Positions 26,803 to 36,095 of a stretch of DNA of 64,000 nucleotides are shown here, one piece after another. The notes under the pieces were generated by a model. The model had not been told where the DNA came from. It saw nothing but the letters and a program-made list of their open reading frames with translations, and ran no database searches. The first letter of the stretch is position 1, and each line of letters opens with the position of its first letter. The position numbers and the translations under genes are program-made. This stretch comes from Rubinisphaera italica (GTDB lineage Bacteria > Planctomycetota > Planctomycetia > Planctomycetales > Planctomycetaceae): assembly GCF_007859715.1 (NCBI RefSeq), contig NZ_SJPG01000001.1, positions 3,994,728 through 4,058,727 of the forward strand, written 5' to 3'.

Positions 26803-27489
26803 ATGTCGCTTATTGAAGCCATTATCAAAAACCCGATCAAAGTCATCGTTGGCATCTTGATGATGGCGCTGTTCGGATTCGTCGCTTTCATGCGAATGCC
26901 CATGCAGTTGACCCCGGAAGTCAACCGTCCCACGATTACCGTGGAAACGAGTTGGCCAGGAGCCAGTCCCCAGGAAATTGAGCGTGAGATTGTTGTCGAG
27001 CAGGAGGAGTATCTTAAAAGTGTTCAGGGGATTATTAAGCTGAAATCCGAAAGTGCCGACTCGAAAGGGACAATCACTCTCGAATTCCAGGTTGGCACGA
27101 ACATGGATGAAGCGCTGCTCAAGGTCAACTCCCGCCTGCAGCAAGTGCCCGATTATCCCGAAGATGCCGACCAGCCGGTCATCAGTACCGCAAACTCCTC
27201 CGACAGTCCGATCGCCTGGTTCATTCTGAGTGCTCGCGCTCCTGATGCGGAACAATTTGATGCCTTTATCCAGAAGTATCCCAAGTATCGTGAAGAGATC
27301 GAAAAAGCCCGCAATTCTCATAATGTTGGTTTGACGATGTTGCGTCTGCGGCAGATGGCGGCTGTCAATCCCGTAGTGAAAGAATTGCTCCCCCCGATGA
27401 CCTGGATGTTCCTAAGTTGCGTCGGTTTGCTGAAGACGAAATTGAAGCACGCTTTGAACGGGTCTCTGGGGTTTCGCAATCGAACGTAA
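26803..27489 (+). CDS. RND efflux transporter, N-terminal fragment upstream of a frameshift
   Basis: The first about 198 residues are a normal AcrB-family start: TM1 (VIVGILMMALFGFVAF), then MPMQLTPEVNRPTITVETSW, GASPQEIEREIVVEQEEYL, and the porter-domain segment SRLQQVPDYPEDADQPVIST. After base 27395 the reading goes out of register and ends at 27489 on unrelated sequence. Adding one C to the C6 run at 27390-27395 joins it to the frame of the next entry and gives one protein of 1167 residues, the family size. As written, this is the 5' part of a broken gene or a base-calling error. Confidence 0.85.
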   Translation: MSLIEAIIKNPIKVIVGILMMALFGFVAFMRMPMQLTPEVNRPTITVETSWPGASPQEIEREIVVEQEEYLKSVQGIIKLKSESADSKGTITLEFQVGTNMDEALLKVNSRLQQVPDYPEDADQPVISTANSSDSPIAWFILSARAPDAEQFDAFIQKYPKYREEIEKARNSHNVGLTMLRLRQMAAVNPVVKELLPPMTWMFLSCVGLLKTKLKHALNGSLGFRNRT

Positions 27490-30305
27490 TTGGCGGCCTC
27501 GAAGAAGAACTGCAGGTTGTCGTCGATCCCGAGAAACTCGCTTCCCGACAATTAACAATTGGAGATGTCCGTCGCGTATTACGAGGGCAGAATGCTGATA
27601 CTTCTGCGGGAGATTTCTGGGAAGGCAAACGCCGCTGGGTCGTACGGACCCTCGGTCAATTTCGCGACATTGAAGATGTGAATCAACAGTTGCTGGCCGT
27701 GCGGGATGGTGCTCCTGTTTATGTCCGCGATGTCGCTGAAGTCCGTCTTGGCTACAAAAAACCTTCGGGACTCGTCCGACGTTTTGGAGAATCGAGTATT
27801 GCGGTCAACTGTATTCGGGAAACCGGCGCTAACGTACTCGACATCATGGAAGGTCTCAAAGAAGTTCGAGCGGAAGTCGATGAGAAAATCCTCAAGCCGC
27901 GAGGTCTGCAACTTCTGCAGGTGTACGATGAAACCGAATATATTTATTCGTCTGTCAATCTGGTCCAGCAGAATATCTTCATCGGCGGGGCGTTAACAAT
28001 GATTGTCCTGATGCAGTTCTTGCATCTCAATCTGCGGACATTGATCCTGACTCCATTCATTCTGTTCTTTGCGATGGCGGCGGCTTATGTCAATCCCTGG
28101 TTCTTTGCGATTAGTCTCGTGCTCATTCTGATTGCCGGTTTCTGGTACGCTCGTGGAGCCTTAATTGTCGGCCTGGCAATTCCGACAAGTATCATCGGCA
28201 CATTCCTCGTACTGGGAATGCTCGGGCGATCTCTCAATGTGATTTCTCTGGCAGGACTTGCATTTGCAGTTGGTATGCTCGTTGATAATGCCGTTGTAGT
28301 GCTCGAAAACATTTATCGTCATGCCCAGATGGGGAAGTCGAAACTGGAAGCTGCCAAACAAGGCACTTACGAAGTCTGGGGAGCAGTTGTTGCTTCCACA
28401 ATGACGACGATTGCGGTCTTCTTACCGGTCGTGTTTGTCGAAGAAGAAGCCGGGCAACTGTTTCAGGACATCGCCATGGCAATCAGTTCTGCGGTTGGCT
28501 TGTCGTTGATTGTTTCGGTCACCCTGATCTCCACTTCCGCAGCACGACTCCTCAAAGCGACACCGGTGAAAGACCACGATCCTCTTCATGAAAAGAGATC
28601 AAAAAAAGCTTCTCTGCCTGTAAGACTCATCGAACAAACTGGTAGCCAGTTTGTTCGTATGATCGTCGGCATCAATCGCATGTTCATTGGTAGCGTTGTA
28701 ATGCGGCTCGTCATGATATTCTCGATGGTGGGAGCAGCCATCATTGTCAGCTGGATGCTCTGGCCGAAGGTCGATTACCTGCCAACCGGAAATCGCAATC
28801 TTGTCTTTGGTATCCTGCTTCCTCCACCAGGGTACAATCAGGATGAATTGATGGACATGGGGCAAACGGTAGAAGCCGCTCTGCGGCCTTACTGGGATAT
28901 TGATCCCGACAGCCCCGAAGCAAAAGAACTTCCTTTCCCTGTGATTGGGGATTTCTTCTTTGTTGCCCGGGGACGCATGGTGTTTATGGGATTGCGGGCT
29001 CACGATCCTCTGCGAGCTGGCGAATTGATTCCGCTCATTCGCAAAACAGGCATGATGATTCCCGGCACCTTCGCTGTTGCACAACAATCCAGTCTCTTCG
29101 AGCAGGGGTTAACAGCCGGGCGAACGATTGACGTTGAAATAATCGGGCCCGATCTCAAAAGACTTGTAGGCATGGGGGGACAGGTTCTCGGCCAGGTCAT
29201 GCAGCTCATACCCGATGTCCAGGCTCGACCTGTGCCAAGTCTTGATCTCTCCAGCCCGGAAATTCATTTGAATCCCCGACTGCTCCAATTGGCGGAAATG
29301 GGAATGACCAGCGAAGACCTCGGCTACACCACCAATGCCCTGGTCGATGGTGCTTATGCAGGCGATTACTTCCTGGGAGGCGACAAGATCGACCTAACGA
29401 TTATCGGCCTCGAACGGAGTGTGCAATCGACTCAAGACGTAGCCGCACTCCCTGTCGCTACGCCAACCGGCCAACTGGTTCCGCTGGCAATGCTGGCAGA
29501 TGTTGAGATGAGCAGTGGACCGGAACAGGTGGATCATCGCGAACGCCAGCGTGCGATTACGATTGTCGTCACCCCACCGGCAACGATGGCACTTGAAGAT
29601 GCAATGCAAGTCATCCAAACTCAAATTGTGAAACCAATGTACGATAGTGGTCAGCTGGGACAGGATGGATATCGAGTCAACCTGAGTGGAACAGCCGATA
29701 AACTTCGCGATACCTGGCTCTCGCTCCGATTCAACGTCAGTCTGGCCTTGCTCATTACCTATCTGCTGATGGCGGCTCTGTTTGAATCGTGGTTGTATCC
29801 ATTCGTGATTATTTTGAGTGTCCCACTGGGAGCCGTCGGAGGAATTCTTGGCCTGCAGTTGCTCAATCTGTTCGTCTTTCAACCACTTGATGTCCTGACC
29901 ATGCTCGGCTTCGTCATTCTGATTGGAACGGTGGTCAACAACCCGATTCTGATTGTGCATCACTCGCTCGATCTAATCCGACTCGAAGGATTGTCCCCTT
30001 CCGAAGCCATTCTCGAATCGGTCCGCACTCGTGTTCGTCCTATCTTCATGACGACCACCACAACGGTTCTCGGCTTAATGCCCCTCGTTTTGTTCCCGGG
30101 AGCCGGTAGTGAACTATATCGCGGGCTTGGTAGTGTCGTGTTAGGCGGATTGATTGTCTCCACAGCATTCACGCTTATCCTCGTTCCCCTTCTTTTCAGT
30201 CTGACGATGGAAGCCAAGCATGCACTTGCCAAAATGATCTGGGGACGTGATGCGAAAGAACTTCAATCCGAACCAGACCGCGAACGTGAGCTTGCAGAAG
30301 TTTGA
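27417..30305 (+). CDS. RND efflux transporter, main part downstream of the frameshift
   Basis: The reading frame is open from about 27396 (DDLDVPKL joins the upstream fragment) to 30305. The listed ATG is only the first one in the frame. It holds the rest of the AcrB-type pump: porter segments, TM helices 2-6 including AGLAFAVGMLVDNAVVVLEN, the second porter half, and TM 7-12 ending with MLGFVILIGTVVNNPILIVH and PIFMTTTTTVLGLMPL. The proton-relay region around the TM4 Asp (VGMLVDNAV) is present. Substrates cannot be told. Nothing else is damaged across 2.9 kb, so the lesion is recent, regulated, or a sequencing error. With the adaptor it forms a two-gene operon. Confidence 0.88.
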   Translation: MRRFAEDEIEARFERVSGVSQSNVIGGLEEELQVVVDPEKLASRQLTIGDVRRVLRGQNADTSAGDFWEGKRRWVVRTLGQFRDIEDVNQQLLAVRDGAPVYVRDVAEVRLGYKKPSGLVRRFGESSIAVNCIRETGANVLDIMEGLKEVRAEVDEKILKPRGLQLLQVYDETEYIYSSVNLVQQNIFIGGALTMIVLMQFLHLNLRTLILTPFILFFAMAAAYVNPWFFAISLVLILIAGFWYARGALIVGLAIPTSIIGTFLVLGMLGRSLNVISLAGLAFAVGMLVDNAVVVLENIYRHAQMGKSKLEAAKQGTYEVWGAVVASTMTTIAVFLPVVFVEEEAGQLFQDIAMAISSAVGLSLIVSVTLISTSAARLLKATPVKDHDPLHEKRSKKASLPVRLIEQTGSQFVRMIVGINRMFIGSVVMRLVMIFSMVGAAIIVSWMLWPKVDYLPTGNRNLVFGILLPPPGYNQDELMDMGQTVEAALRPYWDIDPDSPEAKELPFPVIGDFFFVARGRMVFMGLRAHDPLRAGELIPLIRKTGMMIPGTFAVAQQSSLFEQGLTAGRTIDVEIIGPDLKRLVGMGGQVLGQVMQLIPDVQARPVPSLDLSSPEIHLNPRLLQLAEMGMTSEDLGYTTNALVDGAYAGDYFLGGDKIDLTIIGLERSVQSTQDVAALPVATPTGQLVPLAMLADVEMSSGPEQVDHRERQRAITIVVTPPATMALEDAMQVIQTQIVKPMYDSGQLGQDGYRVNLSGTADKLRDTWLSLRFNVSLALLITYLLMAALFESWLYPFVIILSVPLGAVGGILGLQLLNLFVFQPLDVLTMLGFVILIGTVVNNPILIVHHSLDLIRLEGLSPSEAILESVRTRVRPIFMTTTTTVLGLMPLVLFPGAGSELYRGLGSVVLGGLIVSTAFTLILVPLLFSLTMEAKHALAKMIWGRDAKELQSEPDRERELAEV

Positions 30306-30483
30306 AGAAGAGAAATCACACTTCGTCAGACAATTCCTGACCTACACTCCCTGTAATTCTTACAATTCTCAGCCACTTTCCTTAAGAATTCTCAAGGATT
30401 CCGGTCCATCTTGGTGAGTGGGCCGTTTCCGCTATAATGAATGCCACCTCACAACCCTCCTGTGTTTTAACTTTTGCGTGGCC

Positions 30484-31386
30484 ATGTCCAAATCCTGTTG
30501 TCATCTCTGCCGATCCTTATTTCCGGTCGTGGTTCTATGCCTCGTTTTAAGTGGTTGCGGGAAAAGTATGGTTCAAAATGGGACCGAACAACTGCTCACC
30601 TCCGATGCCGTTGACCGCGTAGTGGCTCAAATTGACTTTACACCTCTTACTGGCCAGAAAGTCTATTTCCAGGACCAATACATCAAGGACATAAAGGGCA
30701 TCGGCTTTGTGAATGGGGACTACATCATCAGTTCGCTACGCCAGCAGATTTTGGCGGCGAACTGCAAGCTCGAAGAAAAAGCCGAGCAAGCTGACTATAT
30801 CATTGAAGCACGCGTAGGAGCCTTGGGGAATGATCAACACGAAGTCAGTTATGGTATTCCTGCCTCCAATGTCCTAAGTTCCGTATCGGCTCTGAGTCCC
30901 GCGACTCCTCCAATACCAGCAATTCCAGAAATCTCATTCGCCAAGAAAAAGCAGCAGGTTGGAGCCGCCAAAATTGGAGTATTCGCTTATCATCGGGAAA
31001 CCAAAGAACCGGTCTGGCAGGCAGGGGTAAAAGCGAGCCGAAGTCGGTCGAAAGAATCATGGTTTATGGGAATTGGTCCTTTGCAATCCGGCACAATTTA
31101 CGATGGTCCAATGTTCGCTGGAGCTAAAATCAAGAGACCTATTTATCAGCTGTTTACTAAACAATATAAACAGCCCGAAGCACCAGTTCCTCCGGTTCAA
31201 TACAAAGATCCTCACATGTTCCCGATCGCCAAACGGCTCGAACAGGAACGACAAATTGAAAAGATCCAGCATCCCGACAGCGATATTCAATGGGCAGGCC
31301 ACGAAGAGGGAAGTGATCAGATCAAACAACTGGTCGATCAAGCCTCGAAGTTGAAACCCGACGAAGAAGAGCCTGCGAAAGAATAG
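30484..31386 (+). CDS. Lipoprotein, DUF6655-like
   Basis: The 300-residue protein has a lipoprotein signal peptide ([16 protein letters not shown]), placing the acylated Cys near residue 22. The mature part begins with a polar segment ([20 protein letters not shown]) and a two-layer domain ([43 protein letters not shown]) reminiscent of outer-membrane-associated FlgO/LPP20-like domains. I associate this pattern with the planctomycete DUF6655 family, with moderate certainty. The longer frame begins with GTG at 30418; the ATG at 30484 puts the signal peptide at the N-terminus and is preferred. A family C palindrome lies 20 bases after the stop. It stands alone after the RND operon. Confidence 0.72.
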   Translation: MSKSCCHLCRSLFPVVVLCLVLSGCGKSMVQNGTEQLLTSDAVDRVVAQIDFTPLTGQKVYFQDQYIKDIKGIGFVNGDYIISSLRQQILAANCKLEEKAEQADYIIEARVGALGNDQHEVSYGIPASNVLSSVSALSPATPPIPAIPEISFAKKKQQVGAAKIGVFAYHRETKEPVWQAGVKASRSRSKESWFMGIGPLQSGTIYDGPMFAGAKIKRPIYQLFTKQYKQPEAPVPPVQYKDPHMFPIAKRLEQERQIEKIQHPDSDIQWAGHEEGSDQIKQLVDQASKLKPDEEEPAKE

Positions 31387-31405
31387 TAGGAAATATTTTT
31401 CGAGA

Positions 31406-31447
31406 TTGGGTGGCTGGGGTCGCAGTGAAGCGGAGCCCCCAGAAATT
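31406..31447. repeat. Intergenic repeat family C, variant copy
   Basis: GGGTGGCTGGGGTCGCAGTG followed by AAGCGGAGCCCCCAGAAATTTC has the family C layout, with stem CTGGGG and CCCCAG. It is followed by TTCTTTTG and lies between two convergent genes, so it may serve as a terminator. Confidence 0.65.
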
Positions 31448-31462
31448 TCTTTTGCACAACAG

Positions 31463-33253
31463 TTATCGAGGTGAAGCCAGATTCGTCTCCGAAGCCTGTT
31501 CCGCTCTGAGTGAACGGCACTCTTCTTCCAGATTAACGAGATCTTTGTACTGGCTGATCGCCAACTGGCATTCGTGCTGCAGTGCCGGGAAAAGATCGTG
31601 ATGCAACCGGCGCTGAATCAATCTGGAAACCAGATTGCGGATTTCTTTTTTCAAGCCCCTTCGCAATCGTCTCGTAAATAACATGATAAACAGACCGCAC
31701 CAGAGCAGCAAAAATACTCCCGCTGGAATATAAAAATCCGCAGTCAGGATTTCTTTACCGCGCAGAAACGAATCGTAAAAGAAGTTTCTGCCGATACGAT
31801 ACAGCAGAAAACCAGGGTAAATCAAAAACAGCAGATCGTACATCACCCGCACGTATGTTCTCGAATTTCTTTGCCCCAGTGTCTCAACGGCTTGGTCGAC
31901 TTCTTTCTGAGCATCGTGCAGAAACTCTTCCTGAAATCCACTTCCAATGGCCAGTTGCTGGACGTTTAAATTCTCGGTCAGATTTTTCGTATCAATACCA
32001 GCCTGTCGAGCATATCCATTCAGGACGATTCGCTTCTCTTCGATATCCCCTTCACTGACAGCCAGATCATTCAACTCGGAAACGAGCGACGTAAAATCCT
32101 GCTCCTGCTGATGCTGCTTCCATAGCCGAGCCCCTTGAGTCAACCCCAGTAGAGCAACATGCGCGGTTGTACGAGCACGCATCAACCCGAAGGATCCCAG
32201 CAGCGTTCCCAGACTGTGATTCAAACGCAACAGCCAGGAAAACGGACTGCTGCCCCAGCGTCTCACAACGGCATCGACCAATCGCCGTTCCCACAATTGC
32301 CGGGCACCCAGCAAATCTTCCTGCAGTTGACGCGACATCTTTTCCTGAATGCCCCGCGTATTTTTCTCCAGTTCAGCCGTCATCTTTTGCAAAGCAGGCT
32401 GATATTCCTGCAACAGATTCGAGGTGCGATTCAGCGTCGCATACAACAAATCCAGGACATTATCCCGCCGGATACGCCCGCGATTCGAGGATGACAATTG
32501 ATGCAATAAAAAGTTCTGCAGCCGGGCCAGTTCCCCACTGGCCTGCTTCCCGCTGAGTTGTTCCTGCAGTCCTTTAACGGAATCAACAAAGAAAAGCTCC
32601 GGGATTTCGTATTCGTCCGAAAGATGTTTTTTCCAATCCTCACGGATATCGACATCGCGATCCGCATGAGTCTGCACAAACACCAGTTTGCAACCTGCAG
32701 CTGCATCGCGAAGTTCATTCTGCACATTGGCTGAGCGATATTTCTGCTGAGTCGATGTGTAAATCAGCACGTCCGATTGCGGCAGAAATTTGCGGAGCCG
32801 TTCGACATTGCTGGAAGCATCGTCCGTTTCAGAAGTATCTGGATCGGGACAGTCGACAATCACAATATCTTCAAGCAGAGGCACATTCGCTCGTACCAGA
32901 TCGCAGTCGTCGGTCGGCAATTGCAGCAGATCAAAATTGATTTCAGGATGCACCAGAATTTGTGGACGCAATGTGGTCGGTCGCTGACGTCCCGAACTGG
33001 TCACTTCCTGCCCGAGTATCGCATTCACCAGTGAACTTTTTCCAGTCCCTGTGCCGCCAAACATCGCGATCACCAAGGGCATCTGCAGGCGTTCGCGAAC
33101 ACTGCGAACTCTGGGAAGCACCCGTTGCAGAAAATGACGTGCCCGTTGCGCAGGCTCCCAGCGAGTTCCCTCGCCCGGCCAGTCATCGCAGCGATCAATC
33201 AAATGATCGATGTGCGATAGCAATTCCAGTTGTGATAATTCGGCTTGTCTCAT
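31463..33253 (-). CDS. Dynamin-like / YcjX-Era-type GTPase with C-terminal membrane segments
   Basis: The 596-residue protein has a GTPase domain with P-loop GGTGTGKSS (66-74), a Thr-containing switch I (RPTTLRPQ), G3 VIVDCPDPDTSE near residue 134 and G4-like VFVQTHAD near 194. A long helical region (LQEYQPALQKMTAELEKNTR, then KMSRQLQEDLLGARQLWERR) follows. At the C-terminus are two hydrophobic helices (LLFLIYPGFLLYRIG and FYIPAGVFLLLWCGLFIMLF). Large GTPases of this build act at membranes, but the cellular role is unknown. G3 reads DCPDP where classical Ras-type proteins have DTPG. It is transcribed alone on the minus strand, convergent with the lipoprotein gene. Confidence 0.78.
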   Translation of the reverse strand: MRQAELSQLELLSHIDHLIDRCDDWPGEGTRWEPAQRARHFLQRVLPRVRSVRERLQMPLVIAMFGGTGTGKSSLVNAILGQEVTSSGRQRPTTLRPQILVHPEINFDLLQLPTDDCDLVRANVPLLEDIVIVDCPDPDTSETDDASSNVERLRKFLPQSDVLIYTSTQQKYRSANVQNELRDAAAGCKLVFVQTHADRDVDIREDWKKHLSDEYEIPELFFVDSVKGLQEQLSGKQASGELARLQNFLLHQLSSSNRGRIRRDNVLDLLYATLNRTSNLLQEYQPALQKMTAELEKNTRGIQEKMSRQLQEDLLGARQLWERRLVDAVVRRWGSSPFSWLLRLNHSLGTLLGSFGLMRARTTAHVALLGLTQGARLWKQHQQEQDFTSLVSELNDLAVSEGDIEEKRIVLNGYARQAGIDTKNLTENLNVQQLAIGSGFQEEFLHDAQKEVDQAVETLGQRNSRTYVRVMYDLLFLIYPGFLLYRIGRNFFYDSFLRGKEILTADFYIPAGVFLLLWCGLFIMLFTRRLRRGLKKEIRNLVSRLIQRRLHHDLFPALQHECQLAISQYKDLVNLEEECRSLRAEQASETNLASPR

Positions 33254-33337
33254 AACCGAATATCTTGGCAGAGGTTCTGGCGGGATGCAATTGAATCAAG
33301 CATGAAATGACAGCCCGTTGAACGGGATGTCAAAATA

Positions 33338-33370
33338 AAAACCGCAAAGACGTCAAGGTCAGTGAGGGGG
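33338..33370. repeat. Intergenic repeat family I, second copy
   Basis: AACCGCAAAGACGTCAAGG matches the copy at 15089-15117. The rest of the 272-base gap between the GTPase and the sulfatase holds no gene I can support. Confidence 0.5.
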
Positions 33371-33525
33371 AAAAGGCAATAACCAAGCGTGTATTTTGTT
33401 GATTATTAAATGAAATGCGGGACAGGAAACTTTTCAGTCACATTTGAGAACTCACCCTCAAGTTCGTATTCTTACAGAAATGCATCATCAATTATTGATA
33501 TCTTGTTCGCCTAAAGGATCTTTTC

Positions 33526-35019
33526 ATGCCGGAATTGACGAAACTCTTCATTCTGACAATCGCAATCGTGAGTCTCATTTCCACTGCATCCATCAAAGCT
33601 GATCCTCCGCCAAATATTGTGCTGGTGATCACCGACGATCAGGGATATGCCCAACTTGGCCGCAATGGTCATCCCTGGATCGATACGCCCAATATGAATC
33701 GGCTCTATGATGAGAGTGTGCACTTCACACGATTTCTCGTCAGCCCGACCTGTGCTCCGACCCGTTCGGCCATCATGACCGGACGGCATCCGATGCAGAA
33801 TGGCGTGACGCACACGATTCTCGAACGGGAACGAATGACTCTCGATGCAACCATTCTGCCTCAAGTCCTGAAAACGGCTGGCTACACGTCCGGTATTTTC
33901 GGTAAATGGCACTTGGGCGATGAAGATGAATATCAGCCTCACAATCGCGGGTTTGCAGAAGCCTTCATTCATGGAGCTGGTGGAATCGGTCAGGCTTACG
34001 ACTGCAGTTGTGCCGATGCACCCGGTAACAAATACTTTGATCCTGTGATCAAGCACAACGGCTCTTTCGTCAAGACGGATGGCTATTGCACCGATCTGTT
34101 TTTTACGGCTGCGTTGGGTTTCATCAAGAAGCAGGCCGAACAAAAGCAACCCTTCTTTGCCTACATTGCGACCAACGCTCCCCACGCACCTTTTATTGCT
34201 CCCCCTGAAAATACAAAGAAGTTCAAGGATCGAGGCTGCAACGATAATCAGGCTGGCTTTTACGGCATGGTCGAAAATATCGACGAAAATCTGGGACGAC
34301 TGCTCGACAAACTCGAAGAGTGGGATCTCGAAAAAAATACCATCGTTATTTTTATGTCAGACAACGGCACCGTCGGCAACGGTTGCGGGGATCCGGATAA
34401 GGCGATTGGCGAATTGGAGGACGGTTCAAAAATGTTCCCTTTCAACGACAACATGAAAGGCTTCAAAGGGAGCCCGGATGAAGGGGGAGTTCGTGTTCCG
34501 TTTCTGGTTCGCTGGAACGGAGTTTTAGAACCCGGTCATGAAATCGATCGCATAGCCGCTCATATCGATATTTTACCGACACTGGCTGAAGTCACTGGAG
34601 CAAAACTCCCAGAGGATCAGGTGGCTGGTCGCAGCTTATGGCCTCTGATCAAAGGAGATTCTGCAGACAGCTGGAAAGATCGTCTGTTATTTACTCATGT
34701 CTGCCGCTGGCCAACCGGTGCCAATCCAGACGATTATCAATGGAACAAATTCGCGATTCGCAGTCAGCGTTATCGGTTCGTCAATAACAACTCACTGTAC
34801 GATATGCAGAAGGATCCCAATCAATCGACCAATGTCATTGACGAAAATCCCGAAGTCGTCAAGCGGTTTCGGAATTCCTATGACAAATTCTGGAAAGCCT
34901 CACGCCCGCTAATGGTCAACGAATCGGCTCCGATGTGCCCCGAGCGACCATTTCATGTGCAGTACTACCAACAAAAAGAAAAAGGTGGTATTCCAGACTG
35001 GCAAGCTCCTGAACTGTAA
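33526..35019 (+). CDS. Sulfatase (arylsulfatase type), exported
   Basis: The 497-residue protein has a signal peptide (to about residue 25) and the alkaline-phosphatase-like sulfatase fold. Metal ligands appear in LVITDDQGYAQLG (Asp37, Asp38). The maturation signature CAPTRSAIMTG has Cys76, which is converted to formylglycine. GKWHLGDED follows near residue 130, and the late metal pair is in IVIFMSDNGT. It removes sulfate esters, most likely from polysaccharides, in the periplasm or outside the cell; the exact substrate cannot be deduced. No anaerobic sulfatase-maturase gene is near. Repeats of families C and D follow its stop. Confidence 0.9.
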   Translation: MPELTKLFILTIAIVSLISTASIKADPPPNIVLVITDDQGYAQLGRNGHPWIDTPNMNRLYDESVHFTRFLVSPTCAPTRSAIMTGRHPMQNGVTHTILERERMTLDATILPQVLKTAGYTSGIFGKWHLGDEDEYQPHNRGFAEAFIHGAGGIGQAYDCSCADAPGNKYFDPVIKHNGSFVKTDGYCTDLFFTAALGFIKKQAEQKQPFFAYIATNAPHAPFIAPPENTKKFKDRGCNDNQAGFYGMVENIDENLGRLLDKLEEWDLEKNTIVIFMSDNGTVGNGCGDPDKAIGELEDGSKMFPFNDNMKGFKGSPDEGGVRVPFLVRWNGVLEPGHEIDRIAAHIDILPTLAEVTGAKLPEDQVAGRSLWPLIKGDSADSWKDRLLFTHVCRWPTGANPDDYQWNKFAIRSQRYRFVNNNSLYDMQKDPNQSTNVIDENPEVVKRFRNSYDKFWKASRPLMVNESAPMCPERPFHVQYYQQKEKGGIPDWQAPEL

Positions 35020-35024
35020 TCATC

Positions 35025-35061
35025 GAGTGGCTTGGGTCGTAGCGAAGCGCAGCCCTCAGTT
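35025..35061. repeat. Intergenic repeat family C, AGCGAAGCG variant
   Basis: GAGTGGCTTGGGTCGTAGCG followed by AAGCGCAGCCCTCAG has stem GGG and CCC around TAGCGAAGCGCA. It lies 6 bases after the sulfatase stop. Confidence 0.55.
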
Positions 35062-35095
35062 TAATTATTGAAAAGCGAACGCTTTTGTAAAACGA

Positions 35096-35138
35096 GGGTG
35101 GCGGGGGCGCTCCACGAAGTGGAAGCCCCCGAAAGTTC
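35096..35138. repeat. Intergenic repeat family C, copy 4
   Basis: GGGTGGCGGGGGCGCTCC is followed by ACGAAGTGGAAGCCCCCG. The stem GGGGGC pairs with GCCCCC, with an inner CCAC/GTGG hairpin. This copy closely matches one arm of 7796-7884. Confidence 0.75.
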
Positions 35139-35147
35139 TTCAGTAGT

Positions 35148-35226
35148 AGTTTGGGTTAGCGAAGCGTAACCCAACAAAAAAGGGTAATGAGAAGTGTTGG
35201 GTTACGCGTTCCGCTAACCCAACCTA
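35148..35226. repeat. Intergenic repeat family D (GGGTTAGCGAAGCGTAACCC), facing pair
   Basis: The left arm contains GGGTTAGCGAAGCGTAACCC, itself a hairpin with GCGAAGCG in the loop. The right arm (35195-35226) is GTTGGGTTACGCGTTCCGC and then TAACCCAACCTAC, and pairs back to the left. Downstream, 35257-35300 has a looser GCGAAGCC copy. The rest of 35227-35485 holds no gene I can support. Confidence 0.75.
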
Positions 35227-35485
35227 CGCACTGTAATCCGTGCAGAAAATTCTAAGCAAGCAGGTGGATTAGGTCGTAGTGAGCGAAGCCAACAGGTTAC
35301 TTTTATTTGAAAACCAATCCCGAACATTGCACTGCCGGCAAGAAAGCAGTGGCACCCAATGAACATTGAAGCTTCTTGTGCTTTCAGTACAAATTCGGTC
35401 AAGCCACTTTCTTCATGTGCATAGTAGGAAAAACATGGAAACAAACCAACATTTTAACTTGAAATCCAAAACAGTCGCTAAAAGT

Positions 35486-35839
35486 TTAAAGCGGGGTCTC
35501 TTCTGCATAGTCCATTGTTATTAACTTCCCTGAGATAGTATACCAAAACGTTACAAATACAAATAAAGCTTTCAGAATCCCTGACGACTGTTTTGTTGAA
35601 CCACCGACTGCGACTACAGCTCGAAAACAGGAACCGAAACCGATATTTGGTTCCTGTTTAATCAATGCTTTAGAAACAACTTCGTAAACAATGCCAGCGG
35701 GGATTACAAGTAACCCAGAGTCCATTTCAAGTTTTCCTTTTGCTTCAATTTCAATAAATCGTCGCACATCCTCAATCACGAGTTCATCTGGTAACCACGA
35801 GTCGAGATCAGAAAGGTAGTTATTTGCCAAAGTCATCAA
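35486..35839 (-). CDS. Small hypothetical protein in a repeat-rich island
   Basis: The 117-residue protein has no signal peptide and no recognised motif. It starts acidic and helical (NNYLSDLDSWLPDELVIEDV), then has a Gly/Val-rich middle (LLVIPAGIVYEVVSKALI) and one moderately hydrophobic segment (ILKALFVFVTFWYTISG). It lies between a cluster of palindromic repeats and a 256-base gap. Its base composition is more AT-rich than that of its neighbours, which may mean recent arrival. It has no operon partner. Expression is uncertain. Confidence 0.45.
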   Translation of the reverse strand: MMTLANNYLSDLDSWLPDELVIEDVRRFIEIEAKGKLEMDSGLLVIPAGIVYEVVSKALIKQEPNIGFGSCFRAVVAVGGSTKQSSGILKALFVFVTFWYTISGKLITMDYAEETPL

Positions 35840-36095
35840 TGAAGACCTCCACGCACAAATCTATCAATAACCGTACACACCTTGGATATTGAATTGGTGA
35901 ATTAAGTTCTCTGAATTGTGCAAAATATCTCGGAAATTATGACCGCTAAAAATTGCATCCATTTGCACCACTTTACACTACGCTTGTAACTTGTTCCGTT
36001 AACACTGTCTGCAAATCCGTTTGTGATACTAAGCGGAGGGACGTACCACGATGAGGATATCCGTGAAATTATTTCAAAAGCTTATGCAAGAACAA

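Noticed and set aside
27417..30305. Treating the RND parts as two separate natural proteins
   Set aside because: The first ends in off-frame residues and the second lacks TM1 and half a porter domain; together they make one family-length protein.
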